From assembly GCA_039030555.1 (NCBI GenBank), contig JBCCDY010000007.1, positions 186,001 through 250,000 on the forward strand: a stretch of DNA of 64,000 nucleotides, read 5' to 3'. Made by a program: the position numbers and the translations under genes. This stretch comes from JBCCDY01 sp039030555 (GTDB lineage: Bacteria > Bacteroidota > Bacteroidia > Cytophagales > Cyclobacteriaceae). Shown in pieces: positions 1 to 8,026 of the stretch (position 1 is its first letter; each line of letters starts with the position of its first letter). The notes beneath the pieces were generated by a model. That model worked only from the letters and a program-made list of their open reading frames with translations. It was not told the origin of the DNA and ran no database searches.

Positions 1-513
1 TCTGACCAACGAACCCCCTGATATCATTACATGAGCACCTACTTTAACGAATTGATGAACGGCACTTGAGCCTCCAATGATTGCAAAATCATCAATTTCA
101 ACATGGCCGGCTACCTGAACGCTATTTACCAGAATGCAGTAATTTCCAATGATACAATCGTGCGCTACATGAACGTATGCCATCAAAAGACAATTGGAAC
201 CAATAACAGTTTTGTATCGGTCTTTTGTTCCTCGACTGATCGTAACAAATTCACGGATCACTGTGTTATCACCAATTTCAGTAGTGGTGTCTTCTCCTTC
301 GAACTTGAGATCCTGCGGGACAGATGAAATTACTGCACCAGGATATATTTTAACATTTTTACCGATTCGAGCCCCTTCCATAACCACAACGTTGGAACCG
401 ATCCATGATCCCTCAGAGATCTCGACGTTTTTATGAATAACGGCGAAAGGCTCAATCACTACATTATCTGCGATTTTTGCTTCCGGATGAATATAGGCTA
501 AAGGTTGATTCAT
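1..513 (-). CDS. lpxA: UDP-N-acetylglucosamine acyltransferase LpxA (3' end beyond window)
   Basis: First acyltransferase of lipid A synthesis; it moves a 3-hydroxyacyl chain from acyl-ACP to UDP-GlcNAc in the cytoplasm. Only the first 171 codons are present because the gene runs off the left edge. The translation begins MNQPLAYIHPEAKI and shows left-handed beta-helix hexapeptide repeats. The AYVHVAHDCIIGN stretch matches the family's catalytic-His segment (H125 region of E. coli LpxA). The ATG at 513-511 overlaps the TGA of lpxC-fabZ (ATGA), so the two are translationally coupled in an lpxD-lpxC/fabZ-lpxA operon. The family identification is firm; the C-terminal helical domain is not visible. 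Confidence 0.96.
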   Translation of the reverse strand, partial: MNQPLAYIHPEAKIADNVVIEPFAVIHKNVEISEGSWIGSNVVVMEGARIGKNVKIYPGAVISSVPQDLKFEGEDTTTEIGDNTVIREFVTISRGTKDRYKTVIGSNCLLMAYVHVAHDCIIGNYCILVNSVQVAGHVEIDDFAIIGGSSAVHQFVKVGAHVMISGGSLVR

Positions 514-1904
514 TCTGATTTTTTAACAATACTGGCAGTCATTATAGCTTCGCAAACTAAACTATTACCACAATAAGCTGTACCTCTCATTTTTGCAATA
601 CCTCTTTTAATGGGCGCAAGGAGATCACATTGTATAACGAGACTATCTCCAGGAAGGACCATTTTTCTGAACCTTGCGTTTTCTATGGCCAGAAAATAAG
701 TCCAGTAATTTTCAGGGTCTTCTACCGTATTCAGTACTAGAATACCTCCAACCTGGGCCATGGCTTCGATCTGCATTACGCCAGGCATCACCGGGTTATC
801 AGGAAAATGACCTTGGAAAAAAGGCTCGTTTATCGTTACGTTCTTTATTCCAGCTACCTTGTTATCATCCAGGTAGAAAATTTTATCGACAAGCTGGAAA
901 GGATAGCGGTGTGGTAATCTCTTAGTGATCTGCTTAATATCGTAAACCGGAGGCAATTTAGGGTCGTAAGAAAGCCTGCCATGATCGTCAGCTTTTTTCA
1001 TGGCTTGCTTCAATTTTTTGGCAAATGCAACATTTGCTGCATGGCCAGGCCTCGCAGCTAAAATTTGAGCTTTTAAAGGCCTTCCAACTAAAGCTAGATC
1101 CCCTACAACATCTAGAAGTTTGTGACGGGCAGGTTCATTAGAATATCTTAAATCAACATTATTAAGAATTCCCTCCTTTTTAACTTCTACCTTAGGTTTG
1201 TTGAATAGGTCAGCCAGATGATCCAGCTCATTGTCTTCAATAACCCTATCTACCACAACGATTGCGTTGTTTAAATCCCCGCCTCTAATTAGGTTCTGTT
1301 GATAAAGCATTTCTAGTTCATGCAAAAAACAAAAAGTTCTACATGATGAAATATCTTTTTTAAAATCCTCAATAGCATTTAAAGATGCATGCTGACTACC
1401 CAAAACGGGTGAATTATAATCTACCATTACCGTAAGCCTGTAATCGTCTAACGGTAAGGCTGCGATTTCTACTTGTCTCCCTTTATCTCTAAAAAAAATT
1501 CCTTCAGGAACTTCAAAGAAATTTCGTTGAGCGTTTTGTTCGTCTACTCCAACCCTTTCCAATGCATCTACAAACATTTTTGAGCTTCCGTCCATAATTG
1601 GAGGCTCAGGGCCATCAAGTTGAATGAGAACGTTATCTATTTCAAGGCCTACTAATGCAGCCAAAGTATGCTCAACGGTATTTATTCTAGCACCGTTTTT
1701 CTCAATCGTAGTACCGCGAGAAAGATCTACAACATAATCTACATCCGCTTCTACAATAGGTTGGCCGTCTAAATCTGTTCGTTGAAACTTAATGCCGTGA
1801 TTTGGAGGTGCCGGTACAAAAGTCATATTGGCATCGACTCCTGTATGTAACCCTACCCCTGAAACGGTTGTTTTTTCTGCAATAGTATGCTGCCTAATCT
1901 TCAT
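510..1904 (-). CDS. lpxC-fabZ: Bifunctional LpxC deacetylase / FabZ dehydratase fusion
   Basis: A 464-residue fusion typical of Bacteroidota. Residues 1-~305 are UDP-3-O-acyl-GlcNAc deacetylase, the committed lipid A step. The zinc ligands H79 (VEHTLA), H261 and D265 (HKLLD) and the catalytic H288 are all present. Residues ~318-464 are 3-hydroxyacyl-ACP dehydratase of fatty acid elongation, with HRYPFQLVD and GHFPDNPVMPGVMQIE, giving catalytic H366 and E380. Both active sites look intact. Both enzymes compete for the same 3-hydroxyacyl-ACP pool, so fusing them fixes their ratio (inference). The start overlaps the end of lpxD by 11 bases and the stop overlaps the lpxA start. Confidence 0.97.
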   Translation of the reverse strand: MKIRQHTIAEKTTVSGVGLHTGVDANMTFVPAPPNHGIKFQRTDLDGQPIVEADVDYVVDLSRGTTIEKNGARINTVEHTLAALVGLEIDNVLIQLDGPEPPIMDGSSKMFVDALERVGVDEQNAQRNFFEVPEGIFFRDKGRQVEIAALPLDDYRLTVMVDYNSPVLGSQHASLNAIEDFKKDISSCRTFCFLHELEMLYQQNLIRGGDLNNAIVVVDRVIEDNELDHLADLFNKPKVEVKKEGILNNVDLRYSNEPARHKLLDVVGDLALVGRPLKAQILAARPGHAANVAFAKKLKQAMKKADDHGRLSYDPKLPPVYDIKQITKRLPHRYPFQLVDKIFYLDDNKVAGIKNVTINEPFFQGHFPDNPVMPGVMQIEAMAQVGGILVLNTVEDPENYWTYFLAIENARFRKMVLPGDSLVIQCDLLAPIKRGIAKMRGTAYCGNSLVCEAIMTASIVKKSE

Positions 1905-2952
1905 CTTTTTTCGCTACAGCCGCCAAATTTAGTATTTTTTCTTCAAGTTCCCTGATCTTTCTGCTGAGCTCAGGAAGCTTTCTGAAAACAGCTAATGATT
2001 TGAAATAACTTCCTTTTTCAAAGGCTGGGCTTCCGAAAAGTACAGCACCCTTTTCTTTGACTGTTTTAGGTATGCCAGATTGTGCGGCTATTGTGACTTT
2101 ATCAGCTATTTGGAGATGACCTGCAATTCCAACTTGACCAGCGACCACGCAATTATTTCCAATTTTTGAAGATCCTGATACCCCTGTCTGTGCAGCGATA
2201 ACAGTGTTTTCACCTACCTCTGTATTATGGGCCAATTGAACCAGGTTGTCGATTTTAGCTCCCTTTCTTACAATAGTAGAACCAAAAGTAGCGCAGTCAA
2301 TTGTAGTATTAGCACCAACTTCTACATGATCTTCTAAAATGACATTGCCCAATTGGGGTATTTTCCGATAAGAGCCATCTTTCTGAGGGGCGAAACCAAA
2401 ACCATCGCTACCTAAAACCGCATTTGAATGGATGACGCAATTATTTCCAATTTTGGTTCCCTTATACAATTTTGCGCCGGAATAGATAATGGTATCATCA
2501 CCGATTTCGCAACCTTCACCAATAAACACATGTGGGTATATCTTAACGTTGTTTCCAATTTTTGAAGAACTTCCAACATAAGCGAAAGACCCGACATAAA
2601 TGTTATCTCCTATAATAACATTATTAGCAACACTGGAATGAACTTCTACCCCCGTCTTATGAGAGCTTGTTAATTTTTCATACTCTTCCAATAGTTTCGT
2701 AAAACTAGAATATGGATCATCAACTAGGATAAGTGTGGTGCTGACTGTTTTTTGTGGCTGGAATGACCTGTTTATAATTACTGCTGAGGCCTGCGTTTCG
2801 TATAAGTAATTTTCATATTTAGGATTAGATAAAAATGAAATACTTCCTTTAGAGGCACTTTCAATAGCATTGATGGTTGTGATTTTGTCTTCAGAAGAAC
2901 CCTTTACTTCTCCTCCAATAAGTGTAGCTATCTGTTCAATGCTAAATTCCAT
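1894..2952 (-). CDS. lpxD: UDP-3-O-acylglucosamine N-acyltransferase LpxD
   Basis: Third lipid A enzyme; it N-acylates UDP-3-O-acyl-GlcN using 3-hydroxyacyl-ACP. The 352 residues have the usual family length. An N-terminal uridine-binding domain (to ~residue 100) is followed by a long run of hexapeptide repeats forming the beta-helix. The LAHNTEVG segment carries the expected catalytic His, and a C-terminal helix ends in KKDED. The ATG is at 2952-2950, one base after the stop of the HD-domain gene. The ORF overlaps lpxC by 11 bases, so this is one operon read leftward. Confidence 0.96.
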   Translation of the reverse strand: MEFSIEQIATLIGGEVKGSSEDKITTINAIESASKGSISFLSNPKYENYLYETQASAVIINRSFQPQKTVSTTLILVDDPYSSFTKLLEEYEKLTSSHKTGVEVHSSVANNVIIGDNIYVGSFAYVGSSSKIGNNVKIYPHVFIGEGCEIGDDTIIYSGAKLYKGTKIGNNCVIHSNAVLGSDGFGFAPQKDGSYRKIPQLGNVILEDHVEVGANTTIDCATFGSTIVRKGAKIDNLVQLAHNTEVGENTVIAAQTGVSGSSKIGNNCVVAGQVGIAGHLQIADKVTIAAQSGIPKTVKEKGAVLFGSPAFEKGSYFKSLAVFRKLPELSRKIRELEEKILNLAAVAKKDED

Positions 2953-2953
2953 A

Positions 2954-4168
2954 TTATTTTGTAGTGTGTTGAGTTAAGTGTTTCGGGTATAAGAGATAGT
3001 ACTTTTTGACGATTTTACTAATCGCCTTAATATTACGCAAATCCGCAGCCGAGGCAACGTCCGAGATAGTCCCGTTTTTAAGCTTTATTTTAATAGATTC
3101 TTCTTTGCTGACGTAAGCAGAATTCGTAACCCTTCCGCTTTGAACATAGTAGGATATTGTATTTTTCTTAACACCCTTTTTCATCAAATCTGCTTTGATA
3201 GTATTAACTCTCTCTTTAGAAGGTTTTTCACTGGTCAATTCTACTTTGAAAAGATCGCGCTTGATGATACCCTCGGATAGACTAGATATAATTTCGTCAT
3301 CTGATTCAGCCCAACTTTTAATCGAACTCCAGATATCGTAATCATCAAGTTTTATGAAGTCAGGGATATTTTTGGGTGACGTTTCAGTCAGGATCTTTTT
3401 CAAGGACTTATTATAAACGGTAAGCGGAAAATTCATCTGAATCAGTTCTTTAGCTCGTTTAAAGATTGATTGAACCATTTTTTCAGCTGAAACGGAAGTT
3501 TTGTGCAGGTAGACTTGCCAGTACATTAAACGTCTGGCATTGAGAAAATTCTCAATACTATATAGCCCTTTTTCTTCAATGACCAACTGATCTTCATGAA
3601 CGTTCATCATCTTAATTATCCGATCGGCCGAAATTTTTCCTTCAGCGACCCCGGTATAAAAACTATCGCGCAAAAGGTAATCAAGCCTATCTACATCAAG
3701 CTGACTTGCAACAAGCTCGTTCAGAAATTTTCTTGGATAGGATTTGTTAAACATTTGAAGAGCTAAAGTGAGCTCTCCATTGAATTCTTCATTTAACTCC
3801 TGAAATAAAACAGAACCAATCTCTTCGTGCGATAACGGGATTAACTCCTTTTCTAATGAATGTGAGAGTGGACCATGTCCAATATCATGTAGCAGTATGG
3901 CGATCAGAGCGGCCTTAATCTCTTCCTCGTAGAGATAAACACCTTTTTCCTGAAGGCTTGAAAGAGCCACCTTCATTAGGTGCATTGCTCCTATAGCATG
4001 ATGAAACCTTGTGTGGACGGCACCAGGATAGACTAATTCGGTTAAGCCTGTTTGTCGTATTCGTCTGAGTCGCTGGAAATAAGGATGATTTATGAGTTCA
4101 AAAATGAGATCACTGGGGATGGTTATGAAGCCATAAACAGGGTCATTAATTATTTTTTTTCGATTCAA
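2954..4168 (-). CDS. HD-domain phosphohydrolase (dGTPase/SAMHD1-like superfamily)
   Basis: A 404-residue protein with an HD metal site: H57 (RFHHAIG), H94-D95 (LLHDIGHGPLSH) and a later Asp in the DVDRLDYLLRD stretch. This is the pattern of deoxynucleotide or nucleotide phosphohydrolases related to YdhJ and SAMHD1. The true substrate cannot be read from sequence. The start is a TTG at 4168-4166 and no better upstream start exists. It is the first gene of the lpx operon and diverges from porX across 52 bases. A TAGTTTTG -7-like box on this strand (4231-4224) lies just inside porX. Similar HD genes beside lpxD are common in Bacteroidota (family knowledge). Confidence 0.9.
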   Translation of the reverse strand: MNRKKIINDPVYGFITIPSDLIFELINHPYFQRLRRIRQTGLTELVYPGAVHTRFHHAIGAMHLMKVALSSLQEKGVYLYEEEIKAALIAILLHDIGHGPLSHSLEKELIPLSHEEIGSVLFQELNEEFNGELTLALQMFNKSYPRKFLNELVASQLDVDRLDYLLRDSFYTGVAEGKISADRIIKMMNVHEDQLVIEEKGLYSIENFLNARRLMYWQVYLHKTSVSAEKMVQSIFKRAKELIQMNFPLTVYNKSLKKILTETSPKNIPDFIKLDDYDIWSSIKSWAESDDEIISSLSEGIIKRDLFKVELTSEKPSKERVNTIKADLMKKGVKKNTISYYVQSGRVTNSAYVSKEESIKIKLKNGTISDVASAADLRNIKAISKIVKKYYLLYPKHLTQHTTK

Positions 4169-4220
4169 ATCGTTCTCCTGAAGAATTAACGTCTAATTTA
4201 GAAAGCTTAATACCAGAGGC

Positions 4221-5783
4221 ATGCAAAACTACAATATTTTATGGGCAGATGACGAGATTGAATTGTTAAAGCCTCACATTTTATTTCTAGAAAAAAAGGG
4301 ATATCAAATTACACCGGTAACGAGCGGTGTGGACGCAATTGACCGTTGCGAGCAAGAGAATTTCGACGTAGTCTTCTTAGATGAAAATATGCCTGGGATG
4401 ACAGGTATTGAAACCTTAAGTAAAATTAAATCTATTCAACCTTCACTTCCTGTAGTTATGATTACCAAAAGTGAGGAGGAAGATATCATGGAACAGGCGA
4501 TTGGATCGAGAATAGATGACTATCTTATAAAACCACTGAATCCAAATCAGATTTTACTTTCTGTTAAAAAAATTCTCGATAATAAGAGACTGGTTTCGGA
4601 ACGAACCAATCAGGAATACCAGCAAGACTTCAGGAATATCAGCATGGCTTTCGGGGAGTACATGGACCATAAAGACTGGACTGATATCTATAGAAAATTG
4701 ATCAAGTGGGAGCTCGAAATCGATAAATCTTCTGATAAAAGTATGTTAGAGATACTTAATATGCAGAAGGAAGAGGCGAATAAGACCTTTGCTAATTTTA
4801 TTGAGGACAATTATCAAGATTGGATCAATGAATCAGTCGACGATGTCCCGCTGATGTCGCATAATGTGATGAATGACGTGGTTTTCGAAGAGACGAAAAA
4901 AGGAAAGCCTGTTTTTCTATTTGTTATAGACAACTTACGAGTGGATCAATGGAAGGTGCTTGAGCCATTTTTTTCTGAGATGTTCCAGATAGAAGAAGAA
5001 AGTACGTACTATTCTATTCTTCCAACCACTACTGCTTACTCCAGAAATTCTCTTTTTTCAGGACTCTTACCTTCTGAAATACAAAAAAAGTACCCGCAAT
5101 TCTGGGTAGGTGAAGATCAGGAAGAGGGTAAGAATAACCATGAAGACGAGCTTTTAGAGGCTTTAATCAGAAGAAAGCGACTCGATCTAAAATTCTCATA
5201 CCATAAAATCAAGAATACGGCGCAAGGAAAAAGCCTCTCCGACTCGGTTTTAAACCTGATGGGAAACGACTTGAATGTTGTCGTTTACAATTTTGTGGAT
5301 ATGCTTTCCCATGCCAGGACTGAAATGGAAATGATCAGGGAACTGGCACCGGATGAACCCGCTTATCGCTCTATTACCGTTTCCTGGTTTTTACACTCTC
5401 CATTATATGAGATTTTTAAAAAGCTTAAGCAAAAAGATGTTAAGGTAATCGTAACCACTGACCATGGTACAATAAGAGTTAAAAAACCTTATAAGATTAT
5501 AGGAGATCGAAATACGAATACTAACCTCAGGTATAAGCAAGGTAAAAACCTGGCTTTCGATGAAGGAGGTGTATTTTTTTCACGTACACCTGAAAAATTA
5601 GGCCTCCCCAAGACGAATGTTTCTACCAGTTATGCCTTTGCGCTCCCAGCGTACTTTTTTGCCTATCCAAATAATTACAACTATTACGTGAAATACTATA
5701 CGGATACCTTCCAGCATGGGGGAATATCGCTGGAGGAAATACTGATACCGATCGTTTGTATGAATTCAAAAAATGGAGGCTGA
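4221..5783 (+). CDS. porX: PorX-type response regulator with PglZ-like domain (T9SS regulator)
   Basis: A 520-residue two-component regulator. Residues 1-~120 are a receiver domain, with the acidic pair D10/D11 and phospho-acceptor D54 (VVFLDENMPG). The C-terminal two thirds resemble the PglZ/alkaline-phosphatase-like effector domain (FLFVIDNLRVDQW, STYYSILPTTTAYSRNSLF, VTTDHGT), which has metal-binding Asp and His residues. PorX controls the type IX secretion system in Bacteroidota, and this window also encodes a large T9SS cargo. It has no DNA-binding domain. The 3' end overlaps tsaE by 11 bases. The cognate kinase PorY is not in this window. Confidence 0.95.
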   Translation: MQNYNILWADDEIELLKPHILFLEKKGYQITPVTSGVDAIDRCEQENFDVVFLDENMPGMTGIETLSKIKSIQPSLPVVMITKSEEEDIMEQAIGSRIDDYLIKPLNPNQILLSVKKILDNKRLVSERTNQEYQQDFRNISMAFGEYMDHKDWTDIYRKLIKWELEIDKSSDKSMLEILNMQKEEANKTFANFIEDNYQDWINESVDDVPLMSHNVMNDVVFEETKKGKPVFLFVIDNLRVDQWKVLEPFFSEMFQIEEESTYYSILPTTTAYSRNSLFSGLLPSEIQKKYPQFWVGEDQEEGKNNHEDELLEALIRRKRLDLKFSYHKIKNTAQGKSLSDSVLNLMGNDLNVVVYNFVDMLSHARTEMEMIRELAPDEPAYRSITVSWFLHSPLYEIFKKLKQKDVKVIVTTDHGTIRVKKPYKIIGDRNTNTNLRYKQGKNLAFDEGGVFFSRTPEKLGLPKTNVSTSYAFALPAYFFAYPNNYNYYVKYYTDTFQHGGISLEEILIPIVCMNSKNGG

Positions 5784-6213
5784 TCTAAGCAAGACAATAA
5801 AGTGGGATTCGGAATATGAAATTGATTCAGTTGCTGAGAAAGTAGTCACTGAAGGAAAGGATTTTACGGTCTGGGTTTTTGAAGGAGAAATGGGTGTTGG
5901 CAAAACGACGCTTATAAAAAGTATATGTTCAAGTCTTGGGGTTGAGGATAGAGTGAGTAGCCCTACTTTTTCATTAGTCAATGAATATGAAACCATTAAG
6001 GGTAAGACAATTTATCATTTCGATTTTTATCGTATCGAAAAGTCTTCTGAGGCTTTAGACATAGGTATTTACGAGTATTTCGATAGCGGTGATCTATGCC
6101 TGATCGAATGGCCTCAGAAGATACAAAGTCTACTTCCGGAGAGGCTTATGAAGCTTGAAATAGAGGTTTTTGAGCAGTATTCACGTAGAATGCGTATTTT
6201 TAAATATGAGTAA
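5773..6213 (+). CDS. tsaE: tRNA threonylcarbamoyladenosine biosynthesis ATPase TsaE
   Basis: Small P-loop ATPase (146 residues, usual length) that works with TsaB and TsaD to form t6A37 in ANN-decoding tRNAs. The Walker A motif is at residues 38-46 (GEMGVGKTT). The SSPTFSLVNEY and HFDFYRIE motifs are diagnostic of the family. The start overlaps the end of porX by 11 bases and the last 8 bases overlap the ald start, so it sits in a tightly coupled three-gene run. No TsaB or TsaD is present here. Confidence 0.95.
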   Translation: MEADLSKTIKWDSEYEIDSVAEKVVTEGKDFTVWVFEGEMGVGKTTLIKSICSSLGVEDRVSSPTFSLVNEYETIKGKTIYHFDFYRIEKSSEALDIGIYEYFDSGDLCLIEWPQKIQSLLPERLMKLEIEVFEQYSRRMRIFKYE

Positions 6214-7429
6214 TTTGAAGTCTGGATTAGAAAGATTGGCCAGAGAGGGTACTTTACACCCACAAGAATCATTAGTTCAGGTTAAGGCGAAGAAACAAGA
6301 ACTTCAAATCGGTATACCTAAAGAAGTTTCTCGTCAAGAGAATAGGGTTTCTCTTACTCCTGAGGCTGTTGGACTGCTTGTTAATAATGGCCATGAGGTG
6401 TTGGTAGAAACCAAGGCTGGTGAAACTTCAAAATATCAGGATAACGAATACGTTGATGCAGGAGCCAGAATTGTTTATGACAGAAAAACAGTTTTCGAAA
6501 GTCAGGTCACTCTAAAAGTGGAGCCTCCTACCCTGGAAGAAATAGATTTACTAAAATCCGGGAATGTCATTATTTCCGCCCTTCAGTTAGGAGATCAAAA
6601 CAAGAAAAACATTGAAGCTTTACAGAATAAAAAAGTAACTGCAGTTGCTTATGAGCTTATTCAGGATAGAGATGGAGGCAGGCCAGTGGTCCGGGCGATG
6701 AGTGAAATTGCAGGAAGTGCTTCCATTCTGATCGCTGGAGAATATTTAAACAGCTCTAAAAATGGGAAAGGTATTTTATTGGGCGGAATCACAGGAGTTC
6801 CTCCGGCAAAAGTAGTAATTCTTGGTGCAGGAACCGTTGGAGAATTTGCTGCCAGAGCTGTTTTGGGCTTAGGAGCGTGTGTTGAAATTTATGATAATGA
6901 GATCTACAAACTCAGAAGGATAAAGACCATGCTTGGAACGCAGGTCTACACCTCTATTATTGATCCGGTAGTATTGGCAAATACCCTTGAGAATACGGAT
7001 CTTTTAATAGGAGCCATCAGAGCCGAGACCGGAAAAAGCAAGGTGGTCATTTCAGAAGAGATGATTGCGAATATGAAGCCTGAATCCATGGTCATCGATA
7101 TTTCCATTGACCAGGGAGGCTGTATAGAAACCTCTGAAACAACTTCCCACAAAGATCCCGTTTTTAGAAAATATGACGTCATTCACTATTGTGTTCCAAA
7201 CATTGCTTCGGCAGTTCCCAGAACGGCAACAAAAGCTTTTTCTCATATTTTTGGCCCCATGTTATTGCAGGTCGCCGATGAGGGTGGTATAGACGGAATG
7301 ATCTTCAATAACGAATGGTTTATGAAGGGGGTTTATATTTATCGCGGAAGCTTAACCAATGAAGATATAGCTCACAAATACGGGCTTCACTGTAAAGATC
7401 TGGAGTTACTTAGAGCTGCACGAATCTAA
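6206..7429 (+). CDS. ald: Alanine dehydrogenase
   Basis: NAD-dependent interconversion of alanine with pyruvate plus ammonia, in the cytosol. The 407 residues begin with MSNLKSGLERLAREG. I chose the ATG at 6206, which overlaps the tsaE stop, over a start 12 codons upstream that has a non-conserved leader. About 33 residues precede the conserved IGIPKEVSRQENRVSLTPE block, a Bacteroidota-type extension compared with the ~370-residue enzyme of Bacillus. A Rossmann NAD motif, VVILGAGTVGEFAARAV, lies near residue 205. The related PntA transhydrogenase subunit shares these motifs, but the length and C-terminus favour Ald. Confidence 0.92.
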   Translation: MSNLKSGLERLAREGTLHPQESLVQVKAKKQELQIGIPKEVSRQENRVSLTPEAVGLLVNNGHEVLVETKAGETSKYQDNEYVDAGARIVYDRKTVFESQVTLKVEPPTLEEIDLLKSGNVIISALQLGDQNKKNIEALQNKKVTAVAYELIQDRDGGRPVVRAMSEIAGSASILIAGEYLNSSKNGKGILLGGITGVPPAKVVILGAGTVGEFAARAVLGLGACVEIYDNEIYKLRRIKTMLGTQVYTSIIDPVVLANTLENTDLLIGAIRAETGKSKVVISEEMIANMKPESMVIDISIDQGGCIETSETTSHKDPVFRKYDVIHYCVPNIASAVPRTATKAFSHIFGPMLLQVADEGGIDGMIFNNEWFMKGVYIYRGSLTNEDIAHKYGLHCKDLELLRAARI

Positions 7430-7440
7430 TAATGTAGAGT

Positions 7441-7716
7441 TCACTTGGAGTAATGAAAGCGACAGCTTAGAACTTCTATTCTTTGACCTAAGTCTTGTTT
7501 TCCAGTTATCCTGTAAACTAGCCTATGCTCCGAATCAATTCTTCTAGACCAATAACCCTTTAAGCTTTGCCTTAAGGCTTCCGGCTTACCTATTCCTTTG
7601 AAAGGATCCCTTTGTATACTTTTTAAAAGTTCATGAATTCGATCTGTGATTTTAGAATCTTCTTTCTGCCAATAGAGGTATTGCTCCCAGGCAGTTTTTG
7701 AAAAAAGAATATTCAC
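7441..7716 (-). CDS. YoeB/Txe-type ribosome-dependent mRNA interferase toxin
   Basis: A 91-residue RelE-superfamily toxin. The YoeB catalytic set appears intact: E46 (GKPEAL), R65 (EHRLVY) and the C-terminal H88-Y89 pair. Toxins of this family cut mRNA in the ribosomal A site. It starts at GTG (7716-7714), overlapping the antitoxin TGA (GTGA), so its translation depends on the upstream antitoxin. It converges with ald 11 bases away. It is probably active as a type II pair rather than decayed. Confidence 0.93.
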   Translation of the reverse strand: MNILFSKTAWEQYLYWQKEDSKITDRIHELLKSIQRDPFKGIGKPEALRQSLKGYWSRRIDSEHRLVYRITGKQDLGQRIEVLSCRFHYSK

Positions 7717-7967
7717 TTATTGAAATCAAAATCTATAGTATCACCTCTTTCCAGTTCTTTCATGGATGTTTCCAGAACTTTTCTATTCTCCGGGTTAGAG
7801 AGTAAATACTCAGTTTCTTTTATGCTGTTGTATTCCGATAGTGTCATTATTACAATAGCATCCTTTTCGCCGCTTCTCGGGACGATTAGGATATCTTTAT
7901 TCTCATCTAAACTGTCGAAATGGGCTTTCATGTTAGCCCTTAGATCTCGTAGGGTTGTTGTATCCAT
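7713..7967 (-). CDS. YefM/Phd-type antitoxin
   Basis: An 84-residue partner of the downstream YoeB-type toxin. The N-terminal part (MDTTTLRDLRANMKAHFDSL) matches the Phd/YefM DNA-binding fold, followed by IVPRSGEKDAIVIMTLSEYNS and an acidic C-terminal tail that would wrap the toxin. The ATG at 7967 is preferred. An ATG ten codons upstream would add a hydrophobic leader unlike the family. Such antitoxins normally autorepress their own promoter, and the AT-rich 59 bases between this gene and valS are the likely operator region (inference). Confidence 0.93.
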   Translation of the reverse strand: MDTTTLRDLRANMKAHFDSLDENKDILIVPRSGEKDAIVIMTLSEYNSIKETEYLLSNPENRKVLETSMKELERGDTIDFDFNK

Positions 7968-8026
7968 TTCGTTGTATGTTAAAATAAAGATACACAAATA
8001 TGTACATAAAAGTTCAAGTATTGTAT

